This document shows positions 11,832 to 19,027 of a DNA stretch of 37,474 nucleotides, piece by piece. The translations under genes were made by a program, and so were the position numbers. Position 1 is the first letter of the stretch, and the number at the start of each line of letters is the position of its first letter. This stretch comes from Acidimicrobiia bacterium (GTDB taxonomy: Bacteria > Actinomycetota > Acidimicrobiia > Spongiisociales > Spongiisociaceae). A model generated the notes under the pieces. The model had not been told where the DNA came from, searched no databases, and saw only the letters and a list, made by a program, of their open reading frames with translations. The stretch lies in assembly GCA_011523635.1 (NCBI GenBank), contig WTGI01000008.1:1-37474 (forward strand), given 5' to 3'.

Positions 11832-12286
11832 GTGAGGTCCTTTCGAAGAGAGGCCAGCCCGGCGCGGACGTTCTGGCGGGCGGCCGGCTCGCTGGTGGAC
11901 ATGATCGAGGCTATGTCCGCATAGGGCAGATCGCCCAGGTACCGCAAGGTGACCGCGGTTCGCTGCTTGGTCGGTAGGCGGCCCACCCGGTCCCAGAGGT
12001 CGGTATCCCGGATGGTCTGGGGTGGCGAGGGACGGTCGGGGGGAGATGGAGAGGGTATCTCCCTTGCGTACCGCCGCACATGATCGATGCCTTTGCGGTG
12101 GGCGATGGTGAACAGCCATCCCCTCAGGTTCCTGTCGTGCCGCAGCCCCTCGTAGGAGCGCAACGCGGCCAGGAGGGTCTCTTGGAGGCAGTCGTCGGCC
12201 GCCACCGGGCCGACCATTCCGCACAGGAACCGATACAGCGGCCTGGCGTGCTCGTCGACGAGCGTTTGGAAGGGAGGCAGGTTCAT
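11828..12286 (-). CDS. ECF-type RNA polymerase sigma factor
   Basis: This 152-residue sigma-70-family protein has only region 2 (about 5-75, containing DDCLQETLLAALRSYEGL and the -10-reading helix) and region 4 (about 98-150, RLPTKQRTAVTLRYLGDLPY plus helix-turn-helix). The short Pro-rich linker between them is typical of ECF factors. AGGTAG stands just before the ATG. It overlaps the start of the ogt gene by 4 nt and is transcribed divergently from the zinc operon across a 123-bp region. No anti-sigma gene is adjacent, so its control is unknown. Confidence 0.9.
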   Translation of the reverse strand: MNLPPFQTLVDEHARPLYRFLCGMVGPVAADDCLQETLLAALRSYEGLRHDRNLRGWLFTIAHRKGIDHVRRYAREIPSPSPPDRPSPPQTIRDTDLWDRVGRLPTKQRTAVTLRYLGDLPYADIASIMSTSEPAARQNVRAGLASLRKDLT

Positions 12287-12351
12287 CTACCTATTCAACG
12301 GTAGAGGCTCGCGATTCGTGAGACCGATTCGATCTGCACTACGGAGAACAC

Positions 12352-12373
12352 TATAATGAGAATGATTCTCATT
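12352..12373 (+). promoter_or_regulatory. Zur-type operator overlapping the -10 of the zinc operon
   Basis: AATGAGAATGATTCTCATT (12355-12373) is a perfect 9-1-9 palindrome fitting the actinobacterial Zur pattern TGAnAATGATTnTCA. A consensus -10 hexamer TATAAT (12352-12357) overlaps its left edge, so bound repressor would block polymerase. A weak -35 candidate (TTCGAT, near 12328) lies 18 nt further upstream. The zinc-binding lipoprotein starts 37 nt downstream, so an ATG inside the box (12356) is not a plausible translation start. Fur-family boxes resemble each other; zinc is inferred from the genes controlled. Confidence 0.85.
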
Positions 12374-12409
12374 TTCATTTTCCCCTACGGACTGGAAAGG
12401 AAACGTGGA

Positions 12410-14812
12410 ATGTTGACGGTGCGAGATCGCAGCATAGGTTTTGGACCTCTGGCCCGGGCATTGACTGTGGGCCTTCTCATGTTCGGTGTGGCTTTACTGG
12501 TTGCCTGCGGAGGTGACCAGGACACGCCGACAACGGAAGCCCCACAGCCGACTGCTGCCGCGGAGAGCGCAACAGTTGCCGGGGAGGGTGCCACACCCTC
12601 CGGGCCGCCGATCCAGGTGGTGGCAACCACCAACTTCGTGGCCGACTGGGTTCGAGAGGTAGGTGGAGAAAGGGTCGAGGTTTTCGGCCTACTGCCGGCG
12701 GGTGGCGATCCGCACTCATTCCAGCCTGGGGCCCGCGACGTCGCCAGGGTGGCGGATGCGGATGTCGTGTTCACCGTCCGTCTCGAACTCGAGGCCGCTT
12801 GGCTGGAGGATCTCTTACATAGCGCCAGTGCGGATGAGTCGCGAATAGTCGCGCTTGGCGACGTTGTCGATCCCCTGGAGTTCGCCGAGGCCGGTATGCA
12901 CGACGATCATGCGGACGACCACGCCGATGATCACGCCGATGACCATGCGGATGATCACGCCGACGATCACGCGGATGACCACCAAGGCGAGATGACCGTG
13001 GGGCGCCTGCTCGTTGCGGATTCGGCAGAAGCGCACCTCTCCGTCATCGATCTGTCGACCGATGACGTCGACAGCGGAGTCTTCGAGGTCGCCGCCCCCG
13101 GCGCCACCGTGTACCCCAGTCCCACCCACCGCTACGGCATCGTCCTCGCCCGGGGGCCGGAGGATGACGACGATCGGATCCACGTCTTCGACGGCGGCGT
13201 CTTTCTCGTTCCGCACGGCGATCACTACGACCTTGTCCAGGAGCCGGTCTCTCGCCATGCGTTGGAGATCGCCGAAGAACAGCCGATCCACTACGTCAAC
13301 ACCTACGGCTGGACCACGATCTTCGCCGACACCAACGGCCACGTGATCCTGATCAACGAGCAAGATCTGACCGACTCGACGGGCGACTATGAACCAATCG
13401 TGCTCGAGGTCGGGCCGCAACATGGGGCAGCTCTGGTGATCTCTGAGGGACACGTCGCCGTCTCGACTCCGCATCCTGAGTACGCCGAAAACCCCGGCTT
13501 CTGGAACATCCTTCCGGAAGGTGTTGAAGTGCGTACGTTTGGCAACGAACTCGTCTTCGACGCGGGAGCCTGCTCTCGCCTGCACGGCGAATCGCATAAC
13601 GCGCACGGCGCCGTCTTCGGCTGCTGGGACGGGACGCTCTTCCTGCACGCGCACGACGGCGAGTACGAGCGTGAGCTCATCCCCTATCCACCGGAGGCCG
13701 GTGAATACGGAGAGTTCGCGATCGGCCAGTACTTCGGTCATCATCACAGCGAGCACTTCTTCGGCCAATCGACCCTCTTCCCCGGCGGAGAGTGTTGTGT
13801 TCAGGGCGGCGTCTGGCTGGTGGACGTGGGCCACGGCGAAATGAGCGAGGTGTTCCCTGAGCCCAGTGCTGCAGCTGCGTTCTCAAGCGACGGCGGAACC
13901 TTCTACATGCTCGCGGCTGACGGCGTTCTGCGCGCGTTCGATGCTCACGACGGCGAGCTGATCGGCACCATGCAGTTGGTCGACCCGTTCGAGATGGTGT
14001 TCGGGAGTCCCTCGCCCGCGATTGTCGTCGTCGGCGACATGATGTACGTCGCCGACCCGAACAGCGGCCATGTCCTCGGGGTCCATCTCACGCACATGGA
14101 GATCGAAGAGGAATGGCACGTCGGCGGCGCCCCGTCGAGCCTGGCGTTCGTCGGTGTCGCCGACTCGGGCGGCGCGCCCGATCAAGGCCACGATGATCAC
14201 GCCGACCACGATGATCATGCCGACCACGATGATCATGATGACCACGCGGACGAAGGGGACGGCCACGCTCACCACCATCACGGCACTCATGATCCGCACT
14301 TCTGGTTCGATCCGATCCGGGTAAAGATCGCGGTCAACGAGATCGCCGCTCGGCTTGCGGCCATAGACCCCGAGAACGCGGACTTCTACCGTCAGAACGC
14401 CTCGGAGTATGGGAAGAAGCTCGACGAGCTTCACGCCTGGACCCGAGAGCAGGTCAGTGCGGTGGCGCCGGAGCGCAGACTGCTGGTTACGTCGCATGAC
14501 AGCCTCTCCTACTTTGCCGAGCTCTATGGGTTCGAGATAGTGGGCCTGGTGATACCGTCCTTGGCGACTGATGTGGAGCCCTCTGCGGCGCACATTGCGG
14601 GACTTGTCGATGTGATACGGGAACACAACGTGCCGGCACTGTTCGGTGAGACGACAGTCAGCGACAAGTTGGCGCAAGCCGTTGCAAGGGAGACCGGCGC
14701 GACGGTGGTCCAGCTCTACTCGGGCTCCCTCGGGGAGGAAGGCAGCGGCGCTGACACGTACCTCGGCATGGTACGGAGCAACGTGGAACGCATCGTTGAG
14801 GCACTGAAGTGA
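12410..14812 (+). CDS. aztC: Zinc ABC transporter substrate-binding lipoprotein (AztC/ZnuA type) with inserted AztD-like beta-propeller
   Basis: This 800-residue lipoprotein looks like a zinc-binding protein nested around a chaperone. Residues 1-33 form a lipoprotein signal with LLVAC (Cys33). Residues 67-160 are the N-lobe, with DPHSFQP giving ligand H102. An Asp/His loop of seven 4-residue units follows (165-192). Residues 197-586 are a propeller resembling AztD (HGAALVISEGHVAVSTPHP; the ACSRLHGES and FGCWDGTL segments). A second Asp/His loop (594-624) leads to THDPHFWFDP (H630) and the C-lobe (635-800) with H696 in TSHDSLSYFAE and E747 in FGETTVSDK. Normal AztC/ZnuA proteins have about 300 residues. 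AAGGA precedes the ATG at 12410. Its TGA overlaps the next gene's GTG. I am sure of the binding-protein frame; the AztD name is recognition from memory. Confidence 0.88.
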   Translation: MLTVRDRSIGFGPLARALTVGLLMFGVALLVACGGDQDTPTTEAPQPTAAAESATVAGEGATPSGPPIQVVATTNFVADWVREVGGERVEVFGLLPAGGDPHSFQPGARDVARVADADVVFTVRLELEAAWLEDLLHSASADESRIVALGDVVDPLEFAEAGMHDDHADDHADDHADDHADDHADDHADDHQGEMTVGRLLVADSAEAHLSVIDLSTDDVDSGVFEVAAPGATVYPSPTHRYGIVLARGPEDDDDRIHVFDGGVFLVPHGDHYDLVQEPVSRHALEIAEEQPIHYVNTYGWTTIFADTNGHVILINEQDLTDSTGDYEPIVLEVGPQHGAALVISEGHVAVSTPHPEYAENPGFWNILPEGVEVRTFGNELVFDAGACSRLHGESHNAHGAVFGCWDGTLFLHAHDGEYERELIPYPPEAGEYGEFAIGQYFGHHHSEHFFGQSTLFPGGECCVQGGVWLVDVGHGEMSEVFPEPSAAAAFSSDGGTFYMLAADGVLRAFDAHDGELIGTMQLVDPFEMVFGSPSPAIVVVGDMMYVADPNSGHVLGVHLTHMEIEEEWHVGGAPSSLAFVGVADSGGAPDQGHDDHADHDDHADHDDHDDHADEGDGHAHHHHGTHDPHFWFDPIRVKIAVNEIAARLAAIDPENADFYRQNASEYGKKLDELHAWTREQVSAVAPERRLLVTSHDSLSYFAELYGFEIVGLVIPSLATDVEPSAAHIAGLVDVIREHNVPALFGETTVSDKLAQAVARETGATVVQLYSGSLGEEGSGADTYLGMVRSNVERIVEALK
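12902..12985 (+). repeat. Seven tandem 12-nt units encoding Asp-Asp-His-Ala
   Basis: These are seven in-frame units of the form GAy-GAy-CAy-GCn (the last ends in CAA) forming the first half of the metal-binding loop. Synonymous third positions vary between units, so they are not very recent exact duplications. Related units recur at 14189-14281. Confidence 0.85.
14189..14281 (+). repeat. Second Asp/His-rich repeat tract of the zinc-binding protein
   Basis: The codons encode HDD, HAD and HHHH clusters and form the second half of the loop, after the inserted propeller. The word GATGATCACGCCGA is shared with the first tract at 12902-12985, so the propeller coding region is flanked by direct repeats. 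Confidence 0.8.
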
Positions 14813-15564
14813 TCGCCGCGCCGATCTCTCACAGGGCGAGCATGTCCCTTCAGGACGTGTCTGTGGAGATCGGCGGGCACCTAGCCCTGAGCAACGTCAC
14901 TTTCGACGTGGAAGCAGGGACCCTCATGGGCGTCGTAGGACCTAATGGAGCCGGCAAGAGCACTCTCTTCAATGCTATTGCCGGCCTCCTCCCGGTTCGC
15001 CAAGGCACGGTAACCCTTCACCGTGCGGGACAGGAGAGCGGAGGGTTGGCATACGTGCCTCAACGAGAGAGCGTCAACTGGCGGCTCCCGGTGACCGTGA
15101 TGGACGTTGTAATGATGGGCCGTTGCTGCAGGCTGGGATGGTTCCGGCGGCCCGGGAGGCGAGATCGAGAGATCGTGAAGGCGTGCCTGGGCCGTGTGGG
15201 CCTGTGGGATCATCGCTCCGCTCTGATGACGGAGCTGTCCGGAGGGCAGAAGCAGAGGGTATTCGTCGGCAGGGCACTGGCCCAGGAGGCAAGCGTGCTC
15301 CTGCTGGACGAGGCTTTCAGCGGGGTTGACGTCGCCGCCCAGGAAGCCCTGGTCGAGGTCCTCCAGACCCTACGGGACGAAGGGCGAATCGTGCTCCTGG
15401 CGACGCACGACCTGACCAACCTGACCGGTCGCTTCGACCAGGTGCTGTGCCTGAACCGCCATGTGTGCGCCTGCGGGCCTCCTGAGCAGGTTTTCACACC
15501 CGAGGTCATGGAACAGATGTACGGCGCCCACGGCGTGCGTCTCACGACCGACGGAGAGCGTTAA
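14809..15564 (+). CDS. aztA: Zinc ABC transporter ATP-binding protein
   Basis: This 251-residue cytoplasmic ATPase energises zinc uptake. It has Walker A GPNGAGKST (44-52), a Q-loop in YVPQRES, signature LSGGQKQR, Walker B VLLLDEAF and the H-loop ATHD. The Q-loop segment VNWRLPVTVMDVVMMGR is typical of the manganese/zinc/iron chelate family. The GTG start overlaps the binding-protein stop by 4 nt, so translation is coupled. A later in-frame ATG (MSLQD) is possible but would lose that coupling. It sits between the binding protein and the permease and belongs to the same Zur-controlled operon. Confidence 0.94.
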   Translation: MIAAPISHRASMSLQDVSVEIGGHLALSNVTFDVEAGTLMGVVGPNGAGKSTLFNAIAGLLPVRQGTVTLHRAGQESGGLAYVPQRESVNWRLPVTVMDVVMMGRCCRLGWFRRPGRRDREIVKACLGRVGLWDHRSALMTELSGGQKQRVFVGRALAQEASVLLLDEAFSGVDVAAQEALVEVLQTLRDEGRIVLLATHDLTNLTGRFDQVLCLNRHVCACGPPEQVFTPEVMEQMYGAHGVRLTTDGER

Positions 15565-15574
15565 CAAACTCGAC

Positions 15575-16393
15575 GTGATTGATCTTGTCGTCGCGCCACT
15601 AGAACACGGGTTCATGGTGAGAGCCCTTATCGGCGCGATCCTTGTGGGCGTGATGTGTCCGCTGGTCGGCTCGTACGCCGTCACCAGGAACCTCGCCTTT
15701 ATCGGCGACGCTCTCGCCCACGCCGTGCTTCCGGGAATAGTGCTCGGGTACATAGTCGGCATCAACCCGGCGATAGCCGCAGTCCCGACCGGTGTCGCCG
15801 TCGCCCTGCTGGTCAGGGCAGTGAGCCGGCGTGCGGGCCTCAGTTCGGATACTTCCATAGGCATTCTGTTTGCGACCATGTTTGCGCTGGGACTAGTCAT
15901 GCTGGCAAGGTCAACGACGATTAAGGTCAACATTGAAGACCTGCTTCTCGGTCAGATCCTGGCAATAACCCCCACCGGCATCTATGTGTCCCTCGGGATA
16001 ACGGTGATGGTCATCCTGGGGCTGTTCACCTTCCACCATTGGCTGCTCTTCGCGAGCTTCGACCCCCTGGGAGCGCAGGTAAACAGCACCCGAGCCAACG
16101 TTGCCGACTACGCCTTCCTGGTCATGCTCGCCCTCGTCGTGGTAATCGGGATTCAGGCGGCGGGCATCGTTCTCGTCCTGGCAATGCTGGTAACACCCGC
16201 CGCCACCGCGTACCTGTTGGTGAGGCGCTTTGTCTCGATCATGATTACCGCCGCGGCTTTGGGGGCCGCGGCCGCCGTCACAGGCCTCTATGTCTCCTAC
16301 TACCTCAACCTGTCGGCCGGTCCCGCCATGACCCTGGTGGCGAGCGGGGTTTTCGCACTGGCGCTCGCATTCAAACGAAGAGCCCCGGCCTGA
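15575..16393 (+). CDS. aztB: Zinc ABC transporter permease
   Basis: This 272-residue membrane protein of the ABC-3 family forms the zinc channel. Eight or so hydrophobic segments are visible. The family motif is clear near the start: a short amphipathic segment ending HGFMVRALIGAILVG, then GSYAVTRNLAFIGDALAHAV. I start at the GTG at 15575, which gives the usual N-terminus (VIDLVVAPLEHGFM) and lies 10 nt after the ATPase stop. The open frame reaches back to 15461 only as an overlap shadow of the ATPase. It is the last gene of the operon and converges on the LivK-like gene. Confidence 0.93.
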   Translation: MIDLVVAPLEHGFMVRALIGAILVGVMCPLVGSYAVTRNLAFIGDALAHAVLPGIVLGYIVGINPAIAAVPTGVAVALLVRAVSRRAGLSSDTSIGILFATMFALGLVMLARSTTIKVNIEDLLLGQILAITPTGIYVSLGITVMVILGLFTFHHWLLFASFDPLGAQVNSTRANVADYAFLVMLALVVVIGIQAAGIVLVLAMLVTPAATAYLLVRRFVSIMITAAALGAAAAVTGLYVSYYLNLSAGPAMTLVASGVFALALAFKRRAPA

Positions 16394-16457
16394 GAATCTC
16401 TCTTCTCGAGAGTGGAGCGCCCTTACCTCCCGCGCTCTGCTGAAGGGTGCGCCGGTG

Positions 16458-17729
16458 CTACCGGTCGCCGGGCCCGGCCTCGTAGACCACGCTCTGGCGG
16501 GTGGCCTCGATGTCGGTGGAGTCGAGGTGCTCGTGGATCACCACCCCCGCGCCACCACAGTCCCCGAATTCGTCGCAACTCAGCACCCCGGTCACGCCCT
16601 GGAATCCGGAGAGGTTGTCCAGGTACTCGCGCACTCCGGCCCGGTCGATTACGAGCGTCCCATCGTCCGACCTCACGTAGGAGGCGGCGCGGATCGCATC
16701 GAGTAGCAGGACGGTGGCGTCGTAGGCATGGCCCCAGTACGTCCCGGTGGGTGACCCTCCCACCGTCTCCTCGAACCGGGCCCGGAGGCCGGGCGCGCTC
16801 TGGCCGGTGGTCTGGTTGGTGTTGTTCCCGAAGCGGCTGTCGGGGCCGGACACGTAGGTGCCCTCGCTCTGCGGCAGGCTCAGGAAGTCGTCGTTGAGCA
16901 GACCGTCCGCCGTCGCGTACACGGTCCCGGAGAAGGCGGGCATTTCCGCGGCCTGTTCCACCAGATAACCGCCGGTCGGCCAGAAGATAGGAAAGAACAG
17001 GGCATCGGGACTGCCCGCTGCTATCTCGGTGAGCACCGGCACCAGATTCTCGTCCTCGCGGTCGACCTCCCACGTACCGGTGATGACGCCTCCGTGTCCG
17101 GCGAACGCGTTGGAGAAGGCGGTGGCCAGCCCTTGGGTGTAAGGACCGCCGTCGTGAACCACCGCCGCGCTCATCACGCCCTTTCCGGACAGGAAGTGGG
17201 CCACGGATTCGCCCTGGATCAGGTCGTTGTGGGCTGTCCGGTAGTAGCCGGCGAAGTGGTCTTCCCCCTCGTTGCCGGCCAGATCCGAAGTCAGGGACGG
17301 CGCCGTGTTGCCCGGCGAGATAAGGACCATGCCCGCCTTGGTGATGAGGGGCGACGCATGGGCCGCCGCCACCGAGCAGTTTGTGCCGACGACACCGACT
17401 ACATCCCCCTCCGCCACCACCTGTGACCCGGTGATCATGCCGCCTTCGGGCGAGCACATGTCGTCGAGCCCGACTCCGAGGTTTACGGCGAACCCGTGGA
17501 TGCGACCGTAGTCCGCCACGGCGAATACGATGGCACGCTCCGCCGAGTTACCGAACAACGTGAGGTCTCCGCCGTTGGTGTAGACGGAGCGGATCTGGAT
17601 CCCCTCACCGCGGGCAACCTCCACAGTGCCTAGCGAACCGTCGCCCAGGCTGTCTCTCGGCGTATCGGCGCAAGCCGCGGCCAGCAAACCGAAGGCCGAG
17701 ATGGAAACCAGCAGCAGCCGCCAGGACAT
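16458..17729 (-). CDS. LivK-like (type 1 periplasmic binding fold) lipoprotein behind a Zur-type box
   Basis: This 423-residue lipoprotein has signal residues 1-20 ending LLAAC (Cys20). The mature part matches branched-chain amino acid type ABC binding proteins (Peripla_BP_6): VVGVVGTNCSVAAAHASPLI, a central AAVVHDGGPYTQGLA strand-helix pair and a GTYWGHAYDATVLLLDAI helix. Several Cys (in DDMCSPEG, GTNCS and LSCDEFGDCGG) could form disulfides. The ligand is unknown and no permease or ATPase adjoins. I use the ATG at 17729, since starts at 17777 or nearby lie within or upstream of the operator. The Zur-like box 24 nt upstream and the convergent zinc operon suggest a role in zinc acquisition; this is inference. 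Confidence 0.85.
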   Translation of the reverse strand: MSWRLLLVSISAFGLLAAACADTPRDSLGDGSLGTVEVARGEGIQIRSVYTNGGDLTLFGNSAERAIVFAVADYGRIHGFAVNLGVGLDDMCSPEGGMITGSQVVAEGDVVGVVGTNCSVAAAHASPLITKAGMVLISPGNTAPSLTSDLAGNEGEDHFAGYYRTAHNDLIQGESVAHFLSGKGVMSAAVVHDGGPYTQGLATAFSNAFAGHGGVITGTWEVDREDENLVPVLTEIAAGSPDALFFPIFWPTGGYLVEQAAEMPAFSGTVYATADGLLNDDFLSLPQSEGTYVSGPDSRFGNNTNQTTGQSAPGLRARFEETVGGSPTGTYWGHAYDATVLLLDAIRAASYVRSDDGTLVIDRAGVREYLDNLSGFQGVTGVLSCDEFGDCGGAGVVIHEHLDSTDIEATRQSVVYEAGPGDR

Positions 17730-17752
17730 GCCGGGCGTAGGAGTCAGGGTAC

Positions 17753-17767
17753 TGATAATCATTCTCA
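17753..17767 (-). promoter_or_regulatory. Second Zur-type box, upstream of the LivK-like lipoprotein
   Basis: On the minus strand this reads TGAGAATGATTATCA, fitting TGAnAATGATTnTCA and identical to the first box except at one arm position. It lies 24 nt before the ATG at 17729. The spacing suits a repressor site at the start of transcription. No clear -35/-10 pair can be assigned. Confidence 0.75.
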
Positions 17768-17848
17768 TAACAACCATGCTACGTAACTCAGTGGTCTATC
17801 GGCGCCTTCACCACCGGCGCCTGGGCTGGGTGCCCAAAACAGACTCGG

Positions 17849-19027
17849 CTACCCGAGCGAGGCTTCGAACTTCGACACCGCCTCGTCGGTCTCGTCCTCC
17901 GTGATTACCAGGGGCGGAGTGAAGCGCACGGTGTCCGCGGTCACGTTGTTGACCAGCAACCCGTTGGCGAGGGCTGCCGCGTTGACCTCGGCGGCCCGGG
18001 GGGAGTCGAGTACCGCTCCGAGCATCAGCCCCCGGCCCCGGACAGCGCTGACCCCAGGGATTGCGCTCAGGAGCGAGACGAACTGCCGGCTCCGTTGCCG
18101 ACAGTTGGTGAGGAGATCGCGCTGCTCGATCTCGTCGATCACGGCCAGCGCCGCCGTGGTGACCACGGGGCCGCCGCCGAAGGTGGTGCCGTGATCCCCG
18201 TAGTCGAACACCGCCGCCCGCTCGGTCGAGAGGCAGGCGCCGATCGGCAGGCCGTTGGCCAGGGCCTTGGCCAGCGTGGCGATGTCGGGTTCGATCCCCA
18301 GGTCCTGCCAGGAGAACCACGATCCGGTGCGTCCCATACCGGCCTGGATGTCGTCGAGAATGAGCAGCACGTCCCGTTCGTCACATAGCTCCCGCAGCTC
18401 CCGGAGGTAGTCCGAGCGGAGCGGACGGATTCCGCCCTCGCCCTGCGTCGTCTCGACCATCACGGCCGCGGTCCGCGGACCGACCACCCCGGCCATGGCT
18501 TCGATGTCGTTGGCCGGTACCTGGATGAACCCTGGGGGAAGGGGCTGGAAGACCGCCTGCTTCTTGGGTTGGCCGGTGGCGGCCAGGGCGCCAAGCGTGC
18601 GGCCGTGGAACGAATCCAGCAAGGACACGACCTCATAGCAGTCGGGACCTCGGGTCTTCTGGCCCCAGCGCCGGGCGAGCTTGATGGCGGTCTCGTTGGC
18701 GGTGGCCCCGCAGTTGGCGAAGAACACCCGGTCCAGTCCGGAGAGAGCCGTGAGCCTCTCGGCCAACTCGACCTGCGGGACCATGTAGTAGAGGTTGGAC
18801 ACGTGGACCAGCCGGGTCATCTGGCGCGCCACCGCGGCGGCGACCGCGGCGTTCGCGTGCCCGACGGAGGCCACCGCGATGCCGGCCAGGCAGTCGAGGT
18901 AGTCATTACCGTCCTCGTCGTACAGGCGGCACCCGTCGCCGCGCACGAAGGTCACCGGGGATCGGCCGTAGGTCTGGATGATCGAAGCGGCCTCCCGCTC
19001 GGCGATGGTCGGGACTTTGTTCACCAT
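17849..19027 (-). CDS. argD: Acetylornithine aminotransferase
   Basis: This PLP-dependent class III aminotransferase of 392 residues converts N-acetylglutamate semialdehyde to N-acetylornithine in arginine synthesis. GATANETAIKLARRW, SFHGRTLGALAATGQ and the segment LLILDDIQAGMGRTG (usually DEVQTG) are visible. The PLP Lys is in ATLAKALANGLPIG. The ATG at 19027 overlaps the argB stop by 7 nt, so argC-argB-argD form one operon. About 120 bp separate its end from the LivK-like gene start region; no further arg gene follows. Confidence 0.94.
   Translation of the reverse strand: MVNKVPTIAEREAASIIQTYGRSPVTFVRGDGCRLYDEDGNDYLDCLAGIAVASVGHANAAVAAAVARQMTRLVHVSNLYYMVPQVELAERLTALSGLDRVFFANCGATANETAIKLARRWGQKTRGPDCYEVVSLLDSFHGRTLGALAATGQPKKQAVFQPLPPGFIQVPANDIEAMAGVVGPRTAAVMVETTQGEGGIRPLRSDYLRELRELCDERDVLLILDDIQAGMGRTGSWFSWQDLGIEPDIATLAKALANGLPIGACLSTERAAVFDYGDHGTTFGGGPVVTTAALAVIDEIEQRDLLTNCRQRSRQFVSLLSAIPGVSAVRGRGLMLGAVLDSPRAAEVNAAALANGLLVNNVTADTVRFTPPLVITEDETDEAVSKFEASLG

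Noticed and set aside
12356-12409. Upstream start of the zinc-binding protein at 12356
   Set aside because: That ATG lies inside the Zur-type box and overlaps the -10. The start at 12410 has a ribosome site and gives a normal lipoprotein signal.
12902-12985. CRISPR-like array from the 12-nt tandem units
   Set aside because: The units are contiguous and in frame, encode Asp-Asp-His-Ala, and have no spacers.
12815-13834. Minus-strand open frame of 339 codons opposite the zinc-binding protein
   Set aside because: It contains Val/Ile-rich repeats that are the reverse complement of the Asp/His tract. There is no family similarity and no ribosome site.
17730-17777. Longer N-terminus of the LivK-like protein (ATG at 17777 or GTG/ATG nearby)
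   Set aside because: The extension would be encoded by the operator itself and would place 16 residues before a clean lipoprotein signal.
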